Source: Denitratimonas sp037478135 | GTDB lineage: Bacteria; Pseudomonadota; Gammaproteobacteria; Xanthomonadales; Xanthomonadaceae | Length of the DNA: 64,000 nt | Direction of reading: 5' to 3' | Assembly: GCF_037478135.1 (NCBI RefSeq) | Contig: NZ_JBBHDV010000002.1 | Span: 186,001-250,000 of the forward strand | In this document: positions 27,191-36,838 of the stretch, in pieces | Numbering within the stretch: position 1 is the stretch's first letter | Layout of the letters: every line of letters starts with the position of its first letter | The notes under the pieces: generated by a model | The model's input: only the letters and a program-made list of their open reading frames with translations | Told to the model about the DNA's origin: nothing | The model's database searches: none | Made by a program: the position numbers and the translations under genes

Positions 27191-27892
27191 ATGAGTAACA
27201 TCGCTTTCAGTTCTTCCTCCATTTCCGGTTTGCTGGCGTCAGTGCCGGACGGGCAGGCGTGGCTGGGTGAGGATGAGCGGCAGCGTGTTTCCGGCCTGGC
27301 CCATCCAGGGCGTCGCACTCAATACCTGGTCGGGCACTGGCTTGCGCGGCAGCTGTTGGCGGCGGCGGAGGGCGGCGATCCTTTTGCATGGTCGTTGCGC
27401 AGGACCGAGTCCGGGGCGCCGATGGCGTTTCGTGGCGGGCGGCGCAGTGGCTTGCATGTGTCCTTGTCCCATACCGCCGACTGCGTTGCCTGCGCGGTAT
27501 CTGGCCATGCGGTGGGTATCGATATCGAGCAGCCGCGACGCGAGCGCGATTATCTGGCGCTGGCTGACTCGCTGTATGACGCGGGCTTCCAGGCCGATCT
27601 GCGGGCTTGTGACGAGGTGCAGCGGCGCTCGGTGTTTTTCCGACGTTGGACGCTGGACGAGGCCCGTGCCAAAGCCAGCGGTGAGGGCCTGAAAATGCAT
27701 GCGCTGCGTTCCCATGCCTGGGTATCTGCCGCCGAGAATCAGGCTGCGGGTTGGACCTGGGATCTGGCCGATGGCTGGCTGGCGTTGGCAATGGCGGAAG
27801 GAACCGATGCGGTGCCACTGCGATTCGACATCCAGGGCGAAGCCGCCGGGCTCGCGCCCCGGCATTGGCGTGTTCAGCCGCTTACCCCGTAG
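27191..27892 (+). CDS. 4'-phosphopantetheinyl transferase superfamily protein
   Basis: The 233-residue protein matches the Sfp/AcpT type: RRTESGAPM, HVSLSHTADCVACAVSG, VGIDIEQPRRERDY (the Mg-binding GIDIE), and FFRRWTLDEARAKASGEGL. It would move phosphopantetheine from CoA to a carrier-protein serine. In the last motif the usual W-x-x-K-E-A is W-T-L-D-E-A, so the Lys is Asp while the metal-binding Glu and the later Lys remain. No polyketide or peptide synthase is nearby. The TAG stop lies inside a REP-like element. Confidence 0.85.
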   Translation: MSNIAFSSSSISGLLASVPDGQAWLGEDERQRVSGLAHPGRRTQYLVGHWLARQLLAAAEGGDPFAWSLRRTESGAPMAFRGGRRSGLHVSLSHTADCVACAVSGHAVGIDIEQPRRERDYLALADSLYDAGFQADLRACDEVQRRSVFFRRWTLDEARAKASGEGLKMHALRSHAWVSAAENQAAGWTWDLADGWLALAMAEGTDAVPLRFDIQGEAAGLAPRHWRVQPLTP

Positions 27893-28125
27893 GAGCGACT
27901 TCAGTCGCGAACAAGATGCCCGAACATCGCCGCAAGCCCTGTTCGCGGCTGAAGCCGCTTCTACGGAAATCGGCCCGTGCCCAACGAGATCCCGGAGTCC
28001 CCGAAAAAACGGCCGTGCCCAACGAGATCCCGGAATCTCCCCACCCCCGCGTAGGAGCGACTTCAGTCGCGAACAAGATGCCCAGCATCGCGGCAAGCCC
28101 TGTTCGCGACTGAAGCCGCTCCTAC
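27889..28125. repeat. Tandem pair of REP-like inverted-repeat elements
   Basis: Copy A (27889-27964, 76 bp) and copy B (28051-28125, 75 bp) are about 90% identical. Each has GTAGGAGCGACTTCAGTCGC at one end and the inverse form ending GAAGCCGCTYCTAC at the other, so each is a head-to-head REP pair. CCCAACGAGATCCCGGA is also duplicated between them (about 27979 and 28019). Further degenerate ends (GCCGCTCCTGCGAA) follow at ~28148. This accounts for most of the 357-bp gap before uup. Confidence 0.88.
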
Positions 28126-28249
28126 GAAAAGTCTCTCCTGCGAAAAAGCCGCTCCTGCGAATGCGCGGACGGCAATCCGCCGCCCCACGAAATCGGCGCT
28201 TGCGCCGCATGCGCTTCGCACTCATCGGTTCCACGGCTAAACTGACGGG

Positions 28250-30130
<1,881 letters not shown>

Positions 30131-30204
30131 CTCCAATCCAGCACTGGCTGGCCCGTTGCGGGCCTGGCTGCTCGTCCTCTCATCGAAGGGATTGAAGGCG
30201 CACA

Positions 30205-30241
30205 AGGAAAACGGGCCGGACGCATGGCTGCGTCCGGCCCG
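30205..30241 (-). terminator. Rho-independent terminator for the 30266-30724 gene
   Basis: A perfect 13-bp stem (CGGGCCGGACGCA and its complement, loop TGGC) is followed on the minus strand by TTTTCC, 24 bp after the gene's stop. Confidence 0.88.
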
Positions 30242-30265
30242 AAGCGTTCAGCTCGCGGTATCCGA

Positions 30266-30724
30266 TCAGTTCAGATAGGCGCGGCCGTTGCTGATGCGGA
30301 TGTAGGCACCCTCGCGGATGCCGTTGAGGTCGCGCTGCGTGACGACGATGCGGCGCCCGTCGTCCATGCGCAGGTACAGCTCGTACCACGGCGCGGACTT
30401 GTTGTTGCGTTCGATGTTGTTGCCGGCGATACCACCGGCGATGGCGCCGGCCGCGGTGGCTGCCGCGCGGCCGCTGCCGCTGCCGACCTGGTTGCCGAGC
30501 ACGCCGCCGATGATGCCACCCAGCACCGCGCCGCCGCCGGAGGACTCACGCTCGCCGTAGACGCGGTCGATCTTTTCCACCACGCCGCAGCTCTGGCAGC
30601 GCGCGTAGCCGTCGTAGGCCGGGCGGTGGTACTGGTTGCCTTGGCTGTAATAGCCGCCGCCAGGCGTGGCGCAGGCGGCCAGCATCGCCAATGGGATCAG
30701 GACAAGGAACAGGCGCAGTCGCAT
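30266..30724 (-). CDS. Glycine-zipper outer-membrane lipoprotein (SlyB/Pcp-like)
   Basis: The 152-residue lipoprotein starts with signal and lipobox MRLRLFLVLIPLAMLAACAT. After CQSCGVVEKIDRVYGE, typical of the SlyB/PcP family, a glycine-zipper 2TM region follows (GGAVLGGIIGGVLGNQVGSG and TAAGAIAGGIAGNNIE). The C-terminal domain (WYELYLRMDDGRRIVVTQRD) is the usual small beta domain. The family stabilises the outer membrane, sometimes under Mg-limitation control by PhoPQ; no PhoP box was identified. Confidence 0.92.
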   Translation of the reverse strand: MRLRLFLVLIPLAMLAACATPGGGYYSQGNQYHRPAYDGYARCQSCGVVEKIDRVYGERESSGGGAVLGGIIGGVLGNQVGSGSGRAAATAAGAIAGGIAGNNIERNNKSAPWYELYLRMDDGRRIVVTQRDLNGIREGAYIRISNGRAYLN

Positions 30725-30839
30725 GGCGTTCTCCTTTTTTACTCATGGCGGAAGGGTTCCGCCGCCGTGAGCCCAACGGTATGCGCGGGTGGCTGAACGA
30801 AGAACCAGTCTGCCACTGCGCCGTTCAGCCAAGGTGCGG

Positions 30840-30870
30840 GCTGGGCACCCGGCCGATTCTGGTGCCCAGC
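30840..30870 (-). terminator. Hairpin downstream of the cytochrome c'-like gene
   Basis: Arms GCTGGGCACC and GGTGCCCAGC are perfect 10-bp complements around an 11-nt loop, 15 nt past the stop at 30886. No T-run follows, so termination is only possible. Confidence 0.4.
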
Positions 30871-30885
30871 CAGTGAGAGCGTCTG

Positions 30886-31281
30886 TCAGCGGAATACGTC
30901 GTGGCAGGCCTTGCAGCTGCCACCCACGCCGGCCATCGCCTTGGCCAGCGCGTCGCAATCGGCGGCCTGATGGCTGCGAGCGGCGGTCACGGCATCGCGC
31001 AGATCCTGCGACAGTTGGGTGAAGCGGGCGTCGTCGCCGATCGGCAGGAACGCGGCCTCGGTTTCGCCGGCGATGGCGCCCAGCAGCGCCAAGCGGCGGT
31101 CGATTTCGGCGGCATCGCAGGCATTGCGTTCACTCATGCCGCGCAGCGCGCCCATCTGCTGGCTCATCACGGCCATGACGGCGCTGTCGTAGGGCGTGCC
31201 TTGTCGCATGGCACCGATGGCGGCCACGCAAGCCAAAGCACCAATGAGGATTCCGATCAACAGCAGGGCGACATAACGCAT
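30886..31281 (-). CDS. Membrane-anchored cytochrome c'-like protein
   Basis: ATG 31281 gives 131 residues starting with an uncleaved-looking membrane helix (MRYVALLLIGILIGALACVA). The C-terminus is GGSCKACHDVFR, the heme-binding CxxCH placed at the extreme end and followed by an Arg, as in class II cytochromes c (four-helix bundle). The helix pattern and a pair of conserved acidic/arginine segments support this. It should sit on the periplasmic face as an electron or NO-binding protein. The role is not known. Confidence 0.82.
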   Translation of the reverse strand: MRYVALLLIGILIGALACVAAIGAMRQGTPYDSAVMAVMSQQMGALRGMSERNACDAAEIDRRLALLGAIAGETEAAFLPIGDDARFTQLSQDLRDAVTAARSHQAADCDALAKAMAGVGGSCKACHDVFR

Positions 31282-31423
31282 GGGAGAAGAGTCCTTGGAG
31301 GCGACTGAAAGGGCGCCATTGTCGGCAATCGGGCCGTCGGTTGACCAGCCCGCTGTTGCGAGCTGCCTCGCGTGCGTCGCGTCTCCCGTATCATGCGCGG
31401 CCGCGATGGGACTCATGCAGGCA

Positions 31424-32224
31424 ATGGACACAACGGAAGAATCGGCTGCGTTGGCGGCGCGTTTCGGCGGTATTGATCGGCTCTACGGCGCGGGCAGTGT
31501 CACGCGTCTTGCCCGCGCGCGGGTCGCGGTGGTGGGCGTGGGCGGAGTCGGTTCGTGGGCGGCGGAAGCACTGGCGCGCAGCGGTATCGGGCATCTGACC
31601 CTGATCGACGCCGATGACATCTGCGTCAGCAATACCAACCGCCAGCTGCCGGCGCTGGAAGGCCAGTACGGGCAATTGAAGGTCGAGGCGATGGGCGCCC
31701 GCTTGCGCGCGATCAATCCCGGCCTGGAGCTGGCACCGGTGGCCAGTTTTCTGACGCCCGGCAATCTGGAAGCACTCCTGCTGCGTGATTTTGACGTGGT
31801 ACTGGATGCCTGCGACAGCTTCCGCACCAAGGTCGAGACGATCGTGTTTTGCCGGCGTCGCAAGATCCCGCTGGTGGTGGTCGGTTCGGCGGGTGGCCGG
31901 ATCGATCCGACCCAGATCCGGGTCCGCGATCTCTCCCGCACCGAACACGATGCGATGCTGGCGCTGATTCGCAGGAAACTGCGTTCGGAGTTCGGCTTTC
32001 CGCGCAACCCGCAGCGTTATTTCGGGGTGAAGGCGGTGTATTCGCTGGAAAACGTGCGCTATCCGCAACCCGATGGCAGCGTCTGCGGTTTGCGCCCGCA
32101 GGTCGGTCCGGACGCGGCGCTGAAGCTGGACTGTGGTGCCGGCCTGGGGGCGGCCACGCATGTCACCGGCGCCTTTGCGTTCGCGGCCGTGGCGCAGGTG
32201 ATGCAGGCGCTGCTGCGGGATTGA
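31424..32224 (+). CDS. tcdA: tRNA threonylcarbamoyladenosine dehydratase
   Basis: The 266-residue protein is an E1-like ThiF-family ATPase that converts t6A37 in tRNA to its cyclic form. It shows RFGGIDRLYG, the nucleotide motif VVGVGGVGSWAAEALARSG, and IDADDICVSNTNRQ. ATG 31424 is chosen because the N-terminal length then matches E. coli TcdA (268 residues). Upstream ATGs at 31406 and 31415 are possible. It is divergent from the cytochrome c'-like gene. Confidence 0.93.
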   Translation: MDTTEESAALAARFGGIDRLYGAGSVTRLARARVAVVGVGGVGSWAAEALARSGIGHLTLIDADDICVSNTNRQLPALEGQYGQLKVEAMGARLRAINPGLELAPVASFLTPGNLEALLLRDFDVVLDACDSFRTKVETIVFCRRRKIPLVVVGSAGGRIDPTQIRVRDLSRTEHDAMLALIRRKLRSEFGFPRNPQRYFGVKAVYSLENVRYPQPDGSVCGLRPQVGPDAALKLDCGAGLGAATHVTGAFAFAAVAQVMQALLRD

Positions 32225-32377
32225 ACGGCAGCGGGCGTGGCGCAAGGCCGGCATTGGAGTCGTGGCCAGCGGCGCCGGTAGCACGATCGAGTCGGATGCA
32301 GAGCCGGTCCGGGATCATCGCTGGCACCGTTCCGGGAGTGCCTTCGCGCCACAGGAATCCATTTCCCGGCGCTGATG

Positions 32378-33214
32378 TCAGCCGCTGACCTTGTGCTGCC
32401 TCGGGCCGTCATCGCTGACGGGGAGCGCCGCGGGCAGGCCGAACAGGCGTCGCGCATTGGCGCTGGTCTGCTCGGCGATGTGGGCCAGTGGCTCATCGCG
32501 GAGCGTGGCGATGACCTGCGCGATATGGGGCAGGCGCGCCGGCTCGTTGCGCTGCCCGCGGATCGCGGCATCGGGCTGATCCGGGGCGTCGGTTTCCAGC
32601 AGCAATTGCGCGATCGGCAGCTCACGCACGATGCGGCGCAGGCGCTGCGCCCGCTCATGCGTGACCGGCCCGCCGATGCCGACGTAAAAGCCCAGCTCGA
32701 ACAGTTGCGCGGCCTGCTGCGCGCTGCCGGAAAAACTGTGCACCACGCCGCGCAGCGGCTGCCCGCGGTCAGTGTCGCGACCGAAACGACGCAGCAGCGC
32801 GATGATCTCGTCCAGCGCCTTGCGGGCGTGCAGGATCAGCGGCAGATCGAATTCGCGGGCCAGCTTGAGTTGTCCGATCAGGTATTCGCGCTGGGTGTCC
32901 GGGTCCAGATTGCCGACGTGATGATCCAGCCCGCATTCGCCGATGGCGCAGGGGCGCTCGCGTTCGATCCAGTCGCGCAGTTGCGTCAGGTGCTCGGGCC
33001 GATGCCGCGGCAGGAACATCGGATGCAGGCCATAGGCCGGATGGATGCCGGAATGGGCCTGCGCGAGCGCTTTCAGCTTGGGCCAGCTGGCCGCGTCCAC
33101 GGCGGGCGCGATCAACACCTCCACCCCGGCGGCCCGCGCATCGGCGATGACCGCATCCCGGTCCGGGTCGAACGGTGGCGCGTCGATATGGCAGTGGCTA
33201 TCGATGAACGGCAT
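32378..33214 (-). CDS. TatD family metal-dependent hydrolase/DNase
   Basis: The 278-residue protein opens with the metal-binding MPFIDSHCHIDAPPFDPDRD. It has GECGLDHHV, LPLILHARKA, VVHSFSGSAQQAAQL and LLLETDAPDQ, all TatD-family metal-site motifs. Members are 3'-5' exonucleases acting in DNA repair or RNA quality control. The start lies 20 bp after the stop of the small membrane protein gene upstream, so the two probably share a transcript. Confidence 0.92.
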   Translation of the reverse strand: MPFIDSHCHIDAPPFDPDRDAVIADARAAGVEVLIAPAVDAASWPKLKALAQAHSGIHPAYGLHPMFLPRHRPEHLTQLRDWIERERPCAIGECGLDHHVGNLDPDTQREYLIGQLKLAREFDLPLILHARKALDEIIALLRRFGRDTDRGQPLRGVVHSFSGSAQQAAQLFELGFYVGIGGPVTHERAQRLRRIVRELPIAQLLLETDAPDQPDAAIRGQRNEPARLPHIAQVIATLRDEPLAHIAEQTSANARRLFGLPAALPVSDDGPRQHKVSG

Positions 33215-33234
33215 GGCGGCCCGCGTGATGGCGC

Positions 33235-33456
33235 TCAGGCCTGATCGGCTTCGGGTTTGGCCTTCCTGGCGGCCCGGTCACGTCGGCGGCCGCCCAGCCA
33301 CAAGGTCAGCGAGGCCAGCAGGATCTCGTCGATGAATGGCAACGGGTCGGGCACCACGAGATTCACCAGGAACAGGATTCCGGTGATGACAAACAGTTGC
33401 GGGTGCCGCAAGCGGCCCAGCCAGGACAACACCGGAGCAAGCAGGGGATTGGCCAT
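33235..33456 (-). CDS. Small membrane protein (DUF6116-like)
   Basis: ATG 33456 gives a 73-residue protein: MANPLLAPVLSWLGRLRHPQ, then hydrophobic segments LFVITGILFLVNLVVP and DEILLASLTLWLGG, then a basic tail. It resembles short DUF6116 proteins of Xanthomonadales. It precedes the TatD gene by 20 bp. Function unknown. Confidence 0.75.
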   Translation of the reverse strand: MANPLLAPVLSWLGRLRHPQLFVITGILFLVNLVVPDPLPFIDEILLASLTLWLGGRRRDRAARKAKPEADQA

Positions 33457-33598
33457 CGAACGTCTCCATCGCGTGGCGGCAGGGGCCGCCTTTGCACAGT
33501 GGGGAAGGCCGGGCGCGGATGCAAGGGCCGGTGCCTGTCGGTCGTCGCGCCGGCGCTGGTAGAATTGGCGGTCTTTTCCCTGATGCGAGTACCACGAC

Positions 33599-34762
33599 AT
33601 GGCCCTGCAGCGCACCGATCTTTTCGACATCCGTTCCCAGCTTTCCGAGGAGGAGCGCGCGGTGCAGGATTCGGTGGCGCGCTTTGTCGATGACAAGGTG
33701 CTGCCGATCATCGGCGCATGTTTTGATGAAGGCCGTTTCCCGAAGGAACTGATCCCGGAGATCGCTTCGCTTGGCCTGCTCGGCTCCACCTTGCCGGAAG
33801 AATACGGCGGCGCCGGTCTGAACGCGGTCAGCTACGGCCTGATCTGCCAGGAACTGGAGCGCGGCGACTCCGGCCTGCGCAGCTTCGCCAGCGTGCAAAG
33901 CTCGCTGTGCATGTATCCGATCTTTGCCTACGGCACCGAGGAGCAGCGCCACGAGTGGCTGCCGCGCATGGCCGCCGGCGAGGTCATCGGCTGCTTCGGC
34001 CTGACCGAACCGCACGGCGGTTCCGATCCGGCCAATATGAAGACCCACGCCAAGAAGGATGGCGGTGACTGGGTCATCAATGGCTCCAAGATGTGGATCA
34101 CCAACGGCAATATCGCGCAGATCGCGATTGTCTGGGCGCAGACCGAAGACGGCATCCAGGGCTTCATCGTGCCGACCGACACACCCGGTTTCACCGCGCA
34201 GCTGGTCAAGCACAAGATGAGCCTGCGCGCGTCGGTTACCTCGGGCCTGTTCTTCGACAATGTGCGCGTGCCAGACGCGAACCGCCTGCCGAATGTGAAG
34301 GGTCTGAAGGGCCCGCTTGGCTGCCTCACGCAGGCGCGTTACGGCATCACCTGGGGGCCGATTGGCGCTGCCATCGCCTGCATGACCGAGGCCACCGATT
34401 ACGCCAAGGAGCGGGTGCTGTTCGACCGCCCGATTGCCGCGACCCAGGCGGTGCAGATCAAGCTGGCCGAGATGGCGCGCCGCATCACGCTGGCCCAGCT
34501 GCTGAGCCTGCAACTGGGCCGGCTCAAGGACGCCGGCGCGATGCAGCCGCAGCAAGTTTCGCTGGCCAAGTGGAACAACTGCCGCATGGCGATCGACATC
34601 GCACGCGAGGCGCGCGACATCCTCGGCGGCGCCGGCATCACCACCGAATACAGCCCGATCCGGCATGCGCTGAATCTGGAATCGGTGATCACCTACGAGG
34701 GCACTGAAACCGTGCATCAGCTGGTGATCGGGCGCGAGCTGACCGGCATCAACGCGTTCTGA
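33599..34762 (+). CDS. gcdH: Glutaryl-CoA dehydrogenase
   Basis: The 387-residue flavoenzyme is an acyl-CoA dehydrogenase with the GCDH-type features PEEYGGAGL, CFGLTEPHGGSDPANMKT, MWITNGNIAQIAIVWAQ, and the catalytic Glu in VITYEGTETVHQLVIGRELT. It oxidises and decarboxylates glutaryl-CoA to crotonyl-CoA in lysine and tryptophan breakdown. Length and full-length similarity to the family are good. A -10-like TAGAAT lies ~35 bp upstream. A GNAT gene follows after 23 bp. Confidence 0.93.
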   Translation: MALQRTDLFDIRSQLSEEERAVQDSVARFVDDKVLPIIGACFDEGRFPKELIPEIASLGLLGSTLPEEYGGAGLNAVSYGLICQELERGDSGLRSFASVQSSLCMYPIFAYGTEEQRHEWLPRMAAGEVIGCFGLTEPHGGSDPANMKTHAKKDGGDWVINGSKMWITNGNIAQIAIVWAQTEDGIQGFIVPTDTPGFTAQLVKHKMSLRASVTSGLFFDNVRVPDANRLPNVKGLKGPLGCLTQARYGITWGPIGAAIACMTEATDYAKERVLFDRPIAATQAVQIKLAEMARRITLAQLLSLQLGRLKDAGAMQPQQVSLAKWNNCRMAIDIAREARDILGGAGITTEYSPIRHALNLESVITYEGTETVHQLVIGRELTGINAF

Positions 34763-34785
34763 CACGGCTCCCGGGATCACCGCTC

Positions 34786-35352
34786 ATGCACTGCCACTGG
34801 CCGCCGCACACCCGCATCGAAACCGCGCGGTTGCTGTTGCGGCCACCGCAGCGCGAGGATTTCGACGGCTACGCCGAGCTGGTCGGCGACGAAGAAGCCG
34901 CGCGCCACATCGGCGGGCACGTCACGCGTCCGGCGGCATGGCGCAAGTTCCTGCAACAGCCCGGCGCATGGGCGGTACAGGGCTTTGGCATGTTCTCGGT
35001 GCTGGACAACGCCAGCGGGGAATGGCTCGGGCAGTGCGGGCCGTGGCGGCCGGAAGGCTGGCCGGGCAATGAAGTGGGCTGGTCGTTCCGGCGTGCGGTC
35101 TGGGGCCAGGGATATGCCACCGAAGCGGCAGTCGCCGCGATGGACTGGGCCTTTGCGAATCTGGGCTGGCAGGACGTGATCCACTGCATCGCGCAGGAGA
35201 ACACCGCTTCGCAACGGTTGGCGCAGCGGCTGGGGTCGACCTTGTTGCGGCAGGAGGCGATGCCACCGCCGTATGAGATGTATCGGGTGGATGTCTGGGG
35301 GCAGCGCCAGGCGCAGTGGGAGCAGGCGCGACATGGTATTGCCGGCGGTTAA
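34786..35352 (+). CDS. GNAT family N-acetyltransferase (RimJ/RimL type)
   Basis: The 188-residue protein shows RIETARLLLRPPQREDFDGY, the standard RimJ/RimL opening, and the acetyl-CoA region of the type GWSFRRAVWGQGYATEAAVA. ENTASQRLAQRLGS is the C-terminal family motif. Substrate unknown. It lies 23 bp after gcdH and may be co-transcribed. Confidence 0.88.
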   Translation: MHCHWPPHTRIETARLLLRPPQREDFDGYAELVGDEEAARHIGGHVTRPAAWRKFLQQPGAWAVQGFGMFSVLDNASGEWLGQCGPWRPEGWPGNEVGWSFRRAVWGQGYATEAAVAAMDWAFANLGWQDVIHCIAQENTASQRLAQRLGSTLLRQEAMPPPYEMYRVDVWGQRQAQWEQARHGIAGG

Positions 35353-35387
35353 ATTCCCGTTGTGAGCCGGGGCAGTAGGCTGGTGCG

Positions 35388-36548
35388 ATGCACATGATTC
35401 TTCGATCCATCTTCACCGCCGGCATGTTGATGCTGGCCTCCGGCACCACAGTGCTCGCCAGTCCCATTTTCGCTGACGGTTTCGAGGAGCGGCCTCCTCC
35501 CGCAACGGCGTCTGTGGGAGGCACCAACTATCTGTGGTTTGGCGACGATGGCCAGTGCTCTCAAGCCTCGCGTGATGCGTTCGGGTTGGCCAAACGCTAT
35601 CACGAGATTGATCCCGTGCTTGGCCCGGTGCGGGCGATCGCGCAGCAGCAACTGGCCGTCATGCATGAGCGTGGCATGCGCCGCCTGAGTCTTGGCATCT
35701 TCTTCATCCATGGTCCGACTTCCAGCGGCACGCTGGTGGACTCCAGCAATCCGGCACAGGTGGCGCAGGCGGCGGCGAACATCGGAATGTTGATGCAGGA
35801 TGTGAAGAACGCCGGTTACAACGAAGTGCTGTTCCGCTTCTTCCCTACTGCCAACATCAATCCTTCGCAGCCGGAGTTTCCCGCGCACAGCGACAACCCC
35901 AATTCCGATTACGCCCGGCGCGTGGACGAATACTGGAACTTGATCCAGGCCGTCCGCCCGGTACTGGCAGCCTCGGGCCTTCACTATCGGATCGACCTGA
36001 TGGTGGAGGGGGCACCACGCGATTCCAATCCGCCCTTTCCGATCCCGGAAAACGAGCGTTACAAGTATCCGGCCAACGAGCGCTGGAGCAAGGCGGTGCG
36101 AACTCTTTGGCAGCGTTATCTCGCAGCCTACGGACGCGACGACACGGTGGGTTTTTCCTTCCTCGTGGACGAAGACAACAATCGCCTTCGCTCCCGTGTG
36201 CGCCACATGCAGTACGTCTACGAAGGCAATTATCCGTTCCTGTACGCCATCGACTTCTATGCTGGCGACACGCAGGATGAATACGAGAAGTTCATGCGCA
36301 TGCATGGCTACATGGTCAGCCAGAATCCGTCGGGAGCGTCCTGGCACCAGAATGGCTGGATCATCGCCGAGGCGCATTACGAAGACCCGATCGCCGCCCA
36401 AGCGCTGGCGCGCGCGATCCGTGAAACCGGCCGCACTGTCTTCTATCTGACGCAATGGCCGCTGGACCGGGCCGCGGCATGTCAGCAGGCGCATGTGAAT
36501 GTGCCGCCGCCTTACGACTGGATGGTGTGGCCGGCTTACGGGTTCTGA
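35388..36548 (+). CDS. Secreted protein of unknown function with FxDGFE motif after signal peptide
   Basis: The 386-residue protein has a signal peptide (about residues 1-25) followed directly by PIFADGFEE. The body has no recognised family. Segments such as MLMQDVKNAGYNEVLFRFFP, VGFSFLVDEDN and NYPFLYAIDFYA alternate helices and strands in the way of a TIM barrel, so a glycoside-hydrolase-like fold is possible but unproven. The in-frame ATG at 35394 is an equal start. No partner gene is evident. Confidence 0.75.
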   Translation: MHMILRSIFTAGMLMLASGTTVLASPIFADGFEERPPPATASVGGTNYLWFGDDGQCSQASRDAFGLAKRYHEIDPVLGPVRAIAQQQLAVMHERGMRRLSLGIFFIHGPTSSGTLVDSSNPAQVAQAAANIGMLMQDVKNAGYNEVLFRFFPTANINPSQPEFPAHSDNPNSDYARRVDEYWNLIQAVRPVLAASGLHYRIDLMVEGAPRDSNPPFPIPENERYKYPANERWSKAVRTLWQRYLAAYGRDDTVGFSFLVDEDNNRLRSRVRHMQYVYEGNYPFLYAIDFYAGDTQDEYEKFMRMHGYMVSQNPSGASWHQNGWIIAEAHYEDPIAAQALARAIRETGRTVFYLTQWPLDRAAACQQAHVNVPPPYDWMVWPAYGF

Positions 36549-36838
36549 GACCACACCCAATCAGCTGAACGCGGTGTGCAAAGCCAGCAGCGTGACGCCT
36601 GATACCGCGTCGCGCTTCTCTCGGTTGGGGCACAGAAGCGGCGGGCCAAGGGTGCCGAGGCAGCGCATTCCTCGCGCCGCTCGGTAAACCTGGCGCGGCT
36701 GCCAAGATGCGGGAATCCCGTCGCGGCTGGCCTCGCGGTGCTCGGATTCGGTAGCAGCCGGCGATCACAGTAGAATGGGCGACTTTGTGTCGCCGTCGGA
36801 GCTTTACGGCGCGGCTTTCCTTCTTCTCCGGATCGAGC

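Noticed and set aside
27889..28125. REP copies considered as a CRISPR-like repeat
   Set aside because: Only two copies, each an inverted pair with its own internal symmetry and no unique spacer set.
33278..34780. Antisense open frame of about 500 codons over glutaryl-CoA dehydrogenase
   Set aside because: The plus strand encodes a complete acyl-CoA dehydrogenase with catalytic Glu; the antisense is a GC shadow.
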